From positions 1 through 8,952 of the forward strand of contig WQVS01000057.1 of the NCBI GenBank assembly GCA_009785705.1: a DNA stretch of 8,952 nucleotides, written 5' to 3'. Positions within the stretch are counted from its first letter, which is position 1. Each line of letters begins with the position of its first letter. Source of the DNA: Coriobacteriia bacterium. GTDB taxonomy: Bacteria; Actinomycetota; Coriobacteriia; WRKU01; WQUG01. Of this stretch, positions 1-6,484 are shown one piece after another. The position numbers were made by a program, and so were the translations under genes. The notes below the pieces were generated by a model, which did no database searches, was not told the origin of the DNA, and was given only the letters and a program-made list of their open reading frames with translations.

Positions 1-401
1 TATTCTGTTAGCTGGTCACCCAAATCATCAAATGCTGCCTTAATTGCAAAGGGTTTGCCCTTGTCTCCCCCTGGCGGAGTAGTATTTTCGAGTACCGATG
101 CACCCATTTGACGGGCAATCTCTGCTGTGTTGTCGCTGCAATTGTCTGCAATCACGCGAACAGTATAAAGCTCCTTCGGATAGTCTAAGCCATTTACAAG
201 ATTATCGACCAAGTATCCAATCACCGCCTCCTCATTGTGAGCAGGCAAAAGCAGCAAGAAGCGTTTTGTGGGCGCACGCCTCGGGGCGCTGGGAACCTTG
301 CCAAAGGCAAAGAAGCTAATCGCCAGAAAATACATACCGTAAGCAAATATTCCCACTTGCAATATTAGAAATAGATAAGCAAAAACAGTTAGCTCAGACA
401 T
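1..401 (-). CDS. Membrane glycosyltransferase family 2, copy B (partial, C-terminus off left edge)
   Basis: This is the N-terminal 133 residues of a family 2 glycosyltransferase; the reading frame is open to the window edge. Visible are an N-terminal membrane segment (about residues 7-30), the start of the GT-A fold (RFLLLLPAHNEE, residues 47-58), the nucleotide-binding region around DNCSD (86-90) and the DKGKPFAIKAA stretch (113-123). The DxD metal site and the QxxRW motif would lie beyond the edge. The protein aligns without gaps to the complete glycosyltransferase at 2565-3809, with 95 of 133 residues identical by hand count, so it should have the same fold and reaction type. The ATG at 401-399 is preceded by AAGGA at 7 bases spacing and lies 15 bp after the stop of the upstream LTA-synthase-like gene, which implies co-transcription. 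The sugar donor and product cannot be read from the sequence. Confidence 0.93.
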   Translation of the reverse strand, partial: MSELTVFAYLFLILQVGIFAYGMYFLAISFFAFGKVPSAPRRAPTKRFLLLLPAHNEEAVIGYLVDNLVNGLDYPKELYTVRVIADNCSDNTAEIARQMGASVLENTTPPGGDKGKPFAIKAAFDDLGDQLTE

Positions 402-408
402 TTTAGTA

Positions 409-413
409 TCCTT
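409..413 (-). promoter_or_regulatory. Shine-Dalgarno site of glycosyltransferase copy B
   Basis: AAGGA lies 7 bases upstream of the ATG at 401-399, inside the 15-bp gap after the copy B LTA-synthase-like gene. The equivalent gap in copy A (3810-3824) has no comparable site, so the second gene of each copy may be translated differently. Confidence 0.7.
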
Positions 414-416
414 ACT

Positions 417-2435
417 TTAATCGTGGTGGAGCATCTTGTAGTAAGACCAATCCTCGTATATCTTTAAAGGCAGAAGGTCTGACTTAGGCAAAGAATCGCT
501 TGGTCTTCCAAGAGAATCAAAGGACTTATATTGATGAACAATCGGGAAGCGTCGTCTTAGATCCATGTTGAAGTCCATAAGGGGTGAAATGTTTTCAAGT
601 TCAAGCAATTCAAGAACATAAGCCCCCAGATAAGATGCCGACATGAATAGGTCCTCATCATCTGTTAGCTCTGAAATGTGTTCAAGCTCGTAAAGTTCCA
701 AAGCGGCATCATTAAACCATATAAAGAAGGGGACGCTATGCAAACGTGTCAATTCTTCAATTGCTTCTGGGTTCTGAGAAAGAGGAAATACTTGATCATA
801 CATCGCCTGTGAAAGCATTGGCTGATGATCGCTAAAGTACACTAAAACAACAGGCTCGGGCGATGCACTAAAATGTTCAACCATTTGCCCTATTCCTGCA
901 TCTGCATCCTTTAGCCCATGGAAAAAGTTTGAAAGATCATTCATCTCAGTTTCTGACAAATTAAGGTCAGAAGCAAAATTGGGAACTGCTACATTGTCAT
1001 ACTTGTCACGATAAGGGCCATGATTTTGAATTGTGACGCAGAAATTGAAATAGGGGCTATCTGGATGGCTCTCTATACTGTCATCAAACATCTGCAAGAG
1101 ATAGCTGATGGTATCTTCTTCTCCTACAAAACCGCCAGGCGTAGAGACCTGCTCAAAGGCCTCATCAAAGACAAGCTCTTCAAAGCCCAAGTGCGCATAT
1201 ACATTATGTCTGTTATAGAACCACGGATGCCCAGGATGAAGAAAGGCATTTTGATAGCCTACCCTGCTCAATATTGAAGCAAGTGAATCGAACTCCGAAT
1301 TGATTAGACGGAAGGCATAAGGAGTAGCACGGAAGTGGCGTGCGTTAAGGCCTGTCAAAACATCAAACTCCGCCTGTACGGTCCATCCTCCAAAACCCTG
1401 TACAAAAATATCACCAGATATAGAATCCTCTAGGATTGCTTGATAATTTTCAAGCGGGTCTACGCTGTCAGTAAAATCAAAGTGCGGAGACAGGCTGATG
1501 TCAGAGAAAGCTTCGCCCATGACCATAACGATATGAGGCCGATTGCCCTCTTTGGCTCTCTCAATACCACTCGTATCTGCCGCAGCAATCATCTCTTGAA
1601 TTAATTCGGGGTCATAGTCCTCTGGTTCTGTTAGGCGCACAGTATTTAAGTAATAAATAAAGCTATACAGATATCCTTTTGAATTGTTCCTATCGACGGC
1701 ATTTAGGAAACTTCCGCTAACATGCATGCCTAAATTGAGGTCGCTATCATGGTAGGTCGAAATATTGATAAATAGTGCAGCCATGAGGCATAAAGCAAGC
1801 ATGATCATCCTTAGTGATAGCTCAAGTCGCTCACTCCTCACTACTAAGGAAAGAATTACAGCAACTACCACAAAAGCAAAAATAGCCCCAATCAAAGTCA
1901 GCATGAACTGTGCATCAAAGGCTTCAAGAACTCCCGCGAGCTCGCCGCCCAGCTGCAAATCCCAAGGCATAAGCGGATCATTTCTAAATGAAATCATGAA
2001 GCGGTTCGTGACGCTCATGGCCACAAATACAGCACTTGCCATCATTATTGAGGGCACAGTTCCCAGGCCAATAAAGTAGAGGACTGCCATGAAAAACAAG
2101 ATTGGTAGCCAGTTTAAGAGAAAATTTAAGCCATTGTTTTCAAGGGTGATTCTCCATAGGTCAGAAAAAGCTACCGGCTGGATTAAAAGCGTCACAAGGG
2201 TCAGCAGTAACGAAGCTACTATTATGACAACAAATGACTGATCTACGGATAGACGAAAGTGCTTGTGATTTCTAGAGCCGTTTTTGTCAGAGGTCGCTGC
2301 AGGATTCTTCGCTGCTGCGGGATTCTTTGTTGTCGCAAAGCGAGAAGATGCTGGCTCTGCATATAAGAAGATTGACAGGGGGAACAGGGCGAGAAAATAT
2401 CTCGACAATAAATTGTGGCGATTTGATGGATTCAT
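417..2435 (-). CDS. LTA synthase family phosphoglycerol transferase, copy B (extended N-terminus)
   Basis: Membrane enzyme of the LTA-synthase/sulfatase (alkaline phosphatase) superfamily, 672 aa. It is expected to transfer glycerol phosphate, probably from phosphatidylglycerol, to an acceptor outside the membrane. Five hydrophobic helices lie at about residues 67-86, 106-124, 127-148, 178-199 and 208-227, followed by the extracellular catalytic domain. Residues matching the family's active site are all present: E308 (GEAFSD), nucleophile T352 (GGWTVQAEF), H400 and W405-R409 (WFYNR), H472 (NHGP), and D536-H537 (FSDH). Relative to its paralogue at 3825-5729 it has 45 extra N-terminal residues. 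These include a further hydrophobic stretch (about 13-25) and a KNPAAA/KNPAAT repeat before the shared RLSVDQS core. The start has only a weak GGA nine bases upstream, and no in-frame ATG lies closer to the core. The extension is therefore real or the start is unusual. The family is clear; whether it polymerises LTA or decorates a glycan is open. Confidence 0.93.
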   Translation of the reverse strand: MNPSNRHNLLSRYFLALFPLSIFLYAEPASSRFATTKNPAAAKNPAATSDKNGSRNHKHFRLSVDQSFVVIIVASLLLTLVTLLIQPVAFSDLWRITLENNGLNFLLNWLPILFFMAVLYFIGLGTVPSIMMASAVFVAMSVTNRFMISFRNDPLMPWDLQLGGELAGVLEAFDAQFMLTLIGAIFAFVVVAVILSLVVRSERLELSLRMIMLALCLMAALFINISTYHDSDLNLGMHVSGSFLNAVDRNNSKGYLYSFIYYLNTVRLTEPEDYDPELIQEMIAAADTSGIERAKEGNRPHIVMVMGEAFSDISLSPHFDFTDSVDPLENYQAILEDSISGDIFVQGFGGWTVQAEFDVLTGLNARHFRATPYAFRLINSEFDSLASILSRVGYQNAFLHPGHPWFYNRHNVYAHLGFEELVFDEAFEQVSTPGGFVGEEDTISYLLQMFDDSIESHPDSPYFNFCVTIQNHGPYRDKYDNVAVPNFASDLNLSETEMNDLSNFFHGLKDADAGIGQMVEHFSASPEPVVLVYFSDHQPMLSQAMYDQVFPLSQNPEAIEELTRLHSVPFFIWFNDAALELYELEHISELTDDEDLFMSASYLGAYVLELLELENISPLMDFNMDLRRRFPIVHQYKSFDSLGRPSDSLPKSDLLPLKIYEDWSYYKMLHHD
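2292..2327 (-). repeat. 18-bp imperfect tandem repeat inside the N-terminal extension of LTA-synthase-like copy B
   Basis: Two adjacent 18-base units, AAGAATCCCGCAGCAGCG and AAGAATCCTGCAGCGACC, encode KNPAAA and KNPAAT (residues 37-48). The stretch lies between the extra hydrophobic segment and the conserved membrane core, and it has no counterpart in the paralogue. Confidence 0.75.
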
Positions 2436-2485
2436 TGCCGCACATCCAGTCTTTAGTACCGTGGCTTTAGTCTTATCTCCGATAC

Positions 2486-2494
2486 ATCATACCA
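2486..2494 (-). promoter_or_regulatory. Extended -10 promoter of module copy B
   Basis: On the minus strand the sequence reads TGGTATGAT, an extended -10 element (TGn plus TATGAT). No good -35 lies at normal spacing; TTGTGC is 19 bases away. The same TGGTATGATGT(T/A)TC block lies upstream of module copy A at 5866-5878. Transcription would begin near 2479, giving a leader of about 43 bases before the ATG at 2435. Position and conservation support it; no start site has been mapped. Confidence 0.55.
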
Positions 2495-2523
2495 AATATT
2501 CAAATAATGTGCACAATTAATCC

Positions 2524-2540
2524 ATATTTATGACAAATAT
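2524..2540. repeat. AT-rich inverted repeat between the two modules
   Basis: ATATTT-ATGAC-AAATAT is a perfect 6-bp inverted repeat with a 5-base spacer. It lies 25 bp past the stop of glycosyltransferase A and upstream of promoter B. It is too weak and AT-rich for an intrinsic terminator and has no T-run. An operator is possible but unsupported beyond symmetry and position. Confidence 0.3.
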
Positions 2541-2564
2541 TCTCCTTTTTTCTGTCGCGAAATC

Positions 2565-3809
2565 TTAACCTTCTTTAAGAATACTAGGGATACCTCTGGT
2601 GTGTTCGGTACGGACCCATGTTTTATTCCTGCTTGTAAGCATTCCCCAAAATGACAAGGGGATGTAGGTCAGATTGAAAAACATTAGTGAAAACACTGCT
2701 TCAACCTTACTGTAGCTCACGCTCGAATCTAAACTGCAGACAATAAGCAAATAGATCCTTGACAGTATCCAAAGAGTAACCCAAAGCCACAATGCTAGTA
2801 AATAAAGGATAGTTTGTCCCAAGATTAATGCCCCCACAATAAAGAGAAACCACATAAGCGCAATAAAAATCATAAACGCAGGCATAGAGAGGTAAATGAC
2901 TCCATCGATAGCGCGGAAGTCACGTTTTGTAATCGCTCTTGTTAGCAGCCTTGGAACATATCTAAAAGCAACATCCCAGTGTCCACGACACCATCGCAAA
3001 CGTTGGACTAATGAAGCTTTAAGGCTCTCAGGCTTTTCATCGTACACACGAGTCGTATGACACCAAGTCACTTGAATCCCATTAAGAATGCACTGCATGG
3101 TGAACTCAAGATCTTCTGTGAGTGATCTTGCAGTCCATCCAATCTGCTCTATTACTTTTGTATCAATACAAAAGCCTGTACCACCAATCGCATTTGGCAA
3201 GCCCAAGCGATACTTGGCAAGCTGCCACATGCGATTCATTGAATAGTAAGAAATCGCATAGCCTAGGGCAATATGATTATCGGTTGGATTTTTCGAATCC
3301 AGATAGCACTGAATTACCTTTTCTCCACTAAGCAATTGACTATTCATGCATTCAAGATAATTCGAATCAACCAAATTGTCAGCATCGAATACCGCCACAG
3401 CATCATAGCGCTCCACCAATTGGTCGCCTAGATAATCGAGTGCTGCTTTGATTGCAAAGGGTTTGCCTTTGTCTTCTCCGAGAGGAGTAGTGCTTTCAAG
3501 TACTGTCGCGCCCTTTCTGCGTGCAATATCAGCTGTAGCATCTGTACAATTGTCTGCAATTACAAATACAGTATAAAGATCTTCTGGATAAGTAAGATCG
3601 TTCACAAGATTATCAACCAAATATCCAATTACAGCTTCCTCATTGTGTGCAGGAACAAGCAACAAGAAGCGTTTTACTGGTTCGCGTGCAGGAATTTTGG
3701 AGACTTTTCCTAACCCGAAAAGACTAATCATCAAGTAATACATGCCAAAAACAAAAAGGCCCAATTGTAGTAGCCAAAAAAGGTATGCAAATAGAGTCAC
3801 ATCAGACAT
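2565..3809 (-). CDS. Membrane glycosyltransferase family 2, copy A (processive-type motifs)
   Basis: Complete 414-aa family 2 glycosyltransferase, with the catalytic GT-A domain in the cytoplasm. An N-terminal membrane helix (about 7-30) is followed by PAHNEE (53-58), the DNCTD region (86-90), the DxD metal/UDP-sugar site FDAD (141-144), the acceptor/catalytic TED (231-233) and QRLRW (269-273). Hydrophobic helices follow at about 306-328, 334-358 and 372-391. The QxxRW motif and C-terminal membrane helices are typical of processive inverting synthases such as the cellulose, hyaluronan and PgaC/IcaA-type enzymes. A glycan or glycolipid product extruded through or built at the membrane is therefore plausible, but the donor sugar is unknown. 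The ATG lies 15 bp after the stop of the LTA-synthase-like gene and has no strong Shine-Dalgarno, so translational coupling is likely. A homologue lies at 1-401. Confidence 0.94.
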   Translation of the reverse strand: MSDVTLFAYLFWLLQLGLFVFGMYYLMISLFGLGKVSKIPAREPVKRFLLLVPAHNEEAVIGYLVDNLVNDLTYPEDLYTVFVIADNCTDATADIARRKGATVLESTTPLGEDKGKPFAIKAALDYLGDQLVERYDAVAVFDADNLVDSNYLECMNSQLLSGEKVIQCYLDSKNPTDNHIALGYAISYYSMNRMWQLAKYRLGLPNAIGGTGFCIDTKVIEQIGWTARSLTEDLEFTMQCILNGIQVTWCHTTRVYDEKPESLKASLVQRLRWCRGHWDVAFRYVPRLLTRAITKRDFRAIDGVIYLSMPAFMIFIALMWFLFIVGALILGQTILYLLALWLWVTLWILSRIYLLIVCSLDSSVSYSKVEAVFSLMFFNLTYIPLSFWGMLTSRNKTWVRTEHTRGIPSILKEG

Positions 3810-3824
3810 GCAGGCTCACATTCA

Positions 3825-5729
3825 TTAGTCATCAAAAACCTTGAAGTAAGACCAGTCTCGATACAGTCTTAGTATCCCCAGTTCTGATTCCGCAAAAGAG
3901 TCGCTTGATCTTCCCTGTGCATCAAATGATTCCTCGTAGTCAACAAGGGGGAATCGTCGCCTCAATTCCATATTGTGCTCCATAAAGGGTGATATGTTTC
4001 TAAAATTAAGCAGCTCCAACACGTAGGCACCAAGAAAAGATGCGGAAATGAACATGTCGTCGTCTTCCTCTAAGTCTGAAATATGATCAATTCCGTAAAG
4101 ATCTAAAGCGGCATCGTTATACCAAATAAAGAACGGGACTCTATGAAGTCTAGTTAAACTTTCTAACGAACCTGGCTCGTAGACATCAGACATCAATTGA
4201 TTGTATATATCTAGCGGAAGCATCGGGAGATGGTCGCTGAAATAAACAAAAACTACTGGTTCCGACAGTGTGCTAAAGTGATCAATGAGTCGTCCGATCT
4301 CTTCGTCTGCAGCTCTTAATCCTTCAAAATAATTTGACAATTCGTTCAATTCAGATTGTGTAAAGTTCAAGTCAGTATCAAAATTAGGTATCGCAATTTC
4401 AGGATACTCATTTTCATACTTACCAAGATATGGACCATGATTTTCAATAGTGACACTAAAATTAAAGTATGGAACACCAGGATAATTCTCAATGCTATCA
4501 TCGAGCATCTGAATGATGCGATCGGCAGCATCTGCTTCGCTTACAAAGCCTCCTCTTTCGTTCGCATCTTCAAAGTCGTCTACAAAAACAAGTTCTTCGA
4601 ATCCTATGTGCGAATAAACGTTTTGTCGATTGTAGAACCAGGCATCACCAGGATGCATGAAGCCGTTTCTGTATCCTATCGATCCTAGCTTTGTAGCCAG
4701 AGATTCAAATTCTGAATTAATCAAACGGAAAGCAAAAGGTGCCCTACGGAAGTGCCTCGCATTAAGTCCAGTCAATACGTCAAATTCTGTTTCAGCAGTC
4801 CATCCACCAAAACCACGAACAAAAATGTCTCCTGCTATGGAGTCTTCTAGTGCTGCTTGATAATTTTCCAGCGGATCCACATGATCTCTAAAGTCAAAGT
4901 ACGGAGACATGCTAATATCGGAAAAGGATTCACTCATCACCATAACAATATGGGGGTGCTGTCCACCAGCCAAAGATTCGATGCCATCCGTGTTGCCTGC
5001 TTCTATTGTCTCTTTCACAGCAGTCAAACTATAGCCTTCTGGCATGTTGGGCCGAACCGTATTGTAGTAATAAATGAAACTGTAGAGAAACCCTTTCGAA
5101 TTGCTCCTTCCTACCGCACTCCACCTGTGATTCCAATCTTCATTGATAACACGTAAGTCTTGATTTAGCGTCATATTGTTGTAAAGTGAGAAATTTGCCA
5201 CCAAAGCCACAATCAGGCAAAATCCAACAGCAGTCACTCTTGGCGAAGGCCCCATGGACTTGCTTCGCACAAAAATACTGCACAATATTGCCACAAGCAA
5301 AAAGGCGAAAACTCCCCCGGCGACCGCAAAGATATCCCTCTGGCTAAAGGCGCCGACGATACCTACGAATTCACCAATCAATTGCAAATCCCAGGGCATA
5401 AAAGGATCACTTCTCAGTAAAATCATAAAGCGGTTGGTCACGCCCATTGCGATCACTATTGCGCTAACCGTCATGATTACTGGCATTACACCCATGCCAG
5501 TAAAATAGAGAAGCACCATTGCAAGAAAAATAGGAAACCAATTCAGGAAAAAATTTACACCCTTATTCGCAACAAAGTTTAACCAAAGCTCCGGGGCAGA
5601 AATCGGCTGAATTAAAAGAGTAACAAGTGTCAAAAGCAAAGATGCAACCGCTATCAAAAGAACCGATTGGTCTACAGATAATCGGATGTATTTGCTCTTT
5701 TTTGGGGTTGGTTTTTTATAAGTCGACAT
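3825..5729 (-). CDS. LTA synthase family phosphoglycerol transferase, copy A
   Basis: 634-aa membrane enzyme with the classic LTA-synthase layout. A short Lys-rich cytoplasmic N-terminus precedes five helices at about residues 22-41, 60-78, 81-104, 132-154 and 164-183, a linker, and an extracellular alkaline-phosphatase-like domain. Active-site equivalents are E267 (SESFSD), nucleophile T311 (GGWTAETEF), H359, W364-R368 (WFYNR, the phosphoglycerol headgroup region in LtaS), H431 (NHGP), and D499-H500 (FSDH, metal ligands). The expected reaction is transfer of glycerol phosphate from phosphatidylglycerol to a polymer or glycan. It opens a two-gene unit with the glycosyltransferase at 2565-3809. 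The start at 5729 has only a weak AGG ten bases upstream; an in-frame TAA at 5738-5736 rules out a longer protein. It is paralogous to the protein at 417-2435, which has 45 more N-terminal residues. Sampled GC (about 42%) is lower than in the ABC genes. Confidence 0.95.
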   Translation of the reverse strand: MSTYKKPTPKKSKYIRLSVDQSVLLIAVASLLLTLVTLLIQPISAPELWLNFVANKGVNFFLNWFPIFLAMVLLYFTGMGVMPVIMTVSAIVIAMGVTNRFMILLRSDPFMPWDLQLIGEFVGIVGAFSQRDIFAVAGGVFAFLLVAILCSIFVRSKSMGPSPRVTAVGFCLIVALVANFSLYNNMTLNQDLRVINEDWNHRWSAVGRSNSKGFLYSFIYYYNTVRPNMPEGYSLTAVKETIEAGNTDGIESLAGGQHPHIVMVMSESFSDISMSPYFDFRDHVDPLENYQAALEDSIAGDIFVRGFGGWTAETEFDVLTGLNARHFRRAPFAFRLINSEFESLATKLGSIGYRNGFMHPGDAWFYNRQNVYSHIGFEELVFVDDFEDANERGGFVSEADAADRIIQMLDDSIENYPGVPYFNFSVTIENHGPYLGKYENEYPEIAIPNFDTDLNFTQSELNELSNYFEGLRAADEEIGRLIDHFSTLSEPVVFVYFSDHLPMLPLDIYNQLMSDVYEPGSLESLTRLHRVPFFIWYNDAALDLYGIDHISDLEEDDDMFISASFLGAYVLELLNFRNISPFMEHNMELRRRFPLVDYEESFDAQGRSSDSFAESELGILRLYRDWSYFKVFDD

Positions 5730-5869
5730 TATATTTTAGCCTACTAGCCAAAGTACACAGACTTCGACACGAGAGAAGCTCATAGAGCATCCTCTGCAAA
5801 GCTGTAGTTGTTGAATAAAGTCAGTAGCGGCAATAGTATACATAAGGCTGTGGTCAAATGTCCTGAAAC

Positions 5870-5878
5870 ATCATACCA
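5870..5878 (-). promoter_or_regulatory. Extended -10 promoter of module copy A
   Basis: On the minus strand TGGTATGAT forms an extended -10 element in the 215-bp gap between the NYN ribonuclease gene and the LTA-synthase-like gene. TTGTCA lies only 13 bases upstream, too close for a normal -35, so recognition would depend on the TGG extension or an activator. The block at 5865-5888 matches 2481-2505 in front of copy B almost base for base, with one indel. Transcription would start near 5863, leaving a leader of about 134 bases. The rest of the gap shows no clear terminator for the upstream operon. Confidence 0.55.
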
Positions 5879-5944
5879 GATTTCAAATTGACAAAATAAA
5901 GTCTTTGAGCCTATACCCAATTCAAGATACTTGCGCTCTACTCC

Positions 5945-6457
5945 CTACTGCTCATCCCTAATCTTACGGAGGAGTTCTGCGCCCTCGGGGCTTACGCGAT
6001 CTGCCAGTGTTGAGCGCTTGGGATGGGAGTCACGCTCTCGCTCCCACTCACTGTAGCCAAAGCTTAGCTGTTGGGCAAACTCTGCCGCACTGCGGCGCAC
6101 TACTCCTTTTCCCAAGGAAGTCCACTGCACTAAGGCATCACTGCTTACTAGTTCTACCTCTACACCTGCGTCAACAGCCTGCTTTGCCAGGCGTTCGATG
6201 ACTGAGTCTGCACTTTTCCCATAGTCAGAGAAGATAATGCTCAGGCCCAGCTTCTGCTCTTCCTTGCGTTGCGAAACAGGATTGCCCTTTCCGTCAAACA
6301 CGACAGTTGCATCAAACTGCTGTCCCGCATAAGAGGCTACGTCAGAGATAAGGGCATCGCGCGCTAGGTCCCACTCCCCCTCACGCGCAAGCTTTGCGTA
6401 GGGGTCAGCCTGAAACATTAGGTTATAGCCATCGATTATGAGTCGCTTGCGCTTCAT
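5945..6457 (-). CDS. YacP/Rae1-like NYN-domain endoribonuclease
   Basis: 170-aa cytoplasmic protein, the usual length for the YacP family (about 160-180 aa). It carries the PIN-like NYN fold signatures: LIIDGYN at residues 6-12 with acidic D9, VVFDG with D55, SADSVIE with D84, and VSSD with D107. These carboxylates would bind the metal for RNA cleavage. The Bacillus subtilis member (YacP/Rae1) cuts mRNA in the ribosomal A site, and a similar role in RNA turnover is the best guess here. The gene starts 27 bp after the ABC exporter gene with only a modest GGGA eight bases upstream, so it is probably the last gene of that operon. The C-terminal tail (137-170) is highly charged. YacP genes often sit near rlmB or cysS; that neighbourhood is not seen here. 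Confidence 0.9.
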   Translation of the reverse strand: MKRKRLIIDGYNLMFQADPYAKLAREGEWDLARDALISDVASYAGQQFDATVVFDGKGNPVSQRKEEQKLGLSIIFSDYGKSADSVIERLAKQAVDAGVEVELVSSDALVQWTSLGKGVVRRSAAEFAQQLSFGYSEWERERDSHPKRSTLADRVSPEGAELLRKIRDEQ

Positions 6458-6484
6458 TGTTGTAATCCCATGGTCGGGGGCCCG

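Larger units (their letters stand above)
1..2505 (-). repeat. Diverged tandem duplication unit, copy B (promoter, LTA-synthase-like gene, partial glycosyltransferase)
   Basis: Positions 1-401 align without gaps to 3409-3809, and the stops of the first genes (417 and 3825) have the same 3408-base offset. The promoter blocks are offset by 3384 bases. The gene order and the 15-bp intergenic gap are the same in both copies. The longest near-identical tract seen is around 41-64 against 3449-3472, with one mismatch. The copy continues past the left edge. Confidence 0.88.
3409..5888 (-). repeat. Diverged tandem duplication unit, copy A (part that aligns with copy B)
   Basis: This is the partner of 1-2505; the full unit also includes the rest of glycosyltransferase A down to 2565. 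It differs from copy B mainly in the leader and N-terminal region: it lacks the 45-residue protein extension and has a longer untranslated leader (about 134 against 43 bases). Confidence 0.88.

Noticed and set aside
98..319. Plus-strand ORF of 73 codons
   Set aside because: It is fully antisense to the glycosyltransferase copy B coding region, whose motifs are unmistakable; its own translation has no family features. The other plus-strand ORFs across the window are rejected for the same reason.
5736..5843. 35-codon ORF as an annotated leader-peptide gene
   Set aside because: It has no Shine-Dalgarno, no recognisable leader-peptide feature and no known counterpart; it is kept only as a low-scoring finding.
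1..5888. Assembly artefact as the source of the duplicated module
   Set aside because: The copies differ by about 29% of residues in the visible glycosyltransferase overlap, with different leaders and N-termini, so a collapsed or repeated contig segment cannot explain them.
5880..5944. Intrinsic terminator after the NYN ribonuclease gene
   Set aside because: The only pairing seen is a weak TTGA/TCAA stem with no GC-rich stem followed by T residues.
5760..5944. Insertion sequence or attachment site at the GC border
   Set aside because: No transposase or integrase frame, terminal inverted repeats or tRNA end were found in the gap.
6458..6484. Possible terminator at CGGGCCCCCG and mini-ORF ATGGGATTACAACAATGA before the NYN gene
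   Set aside because: The palindrome has almost no loop and no T-run, and the mini-ORF has no ribosome site; both fit chance in a short operon gap.
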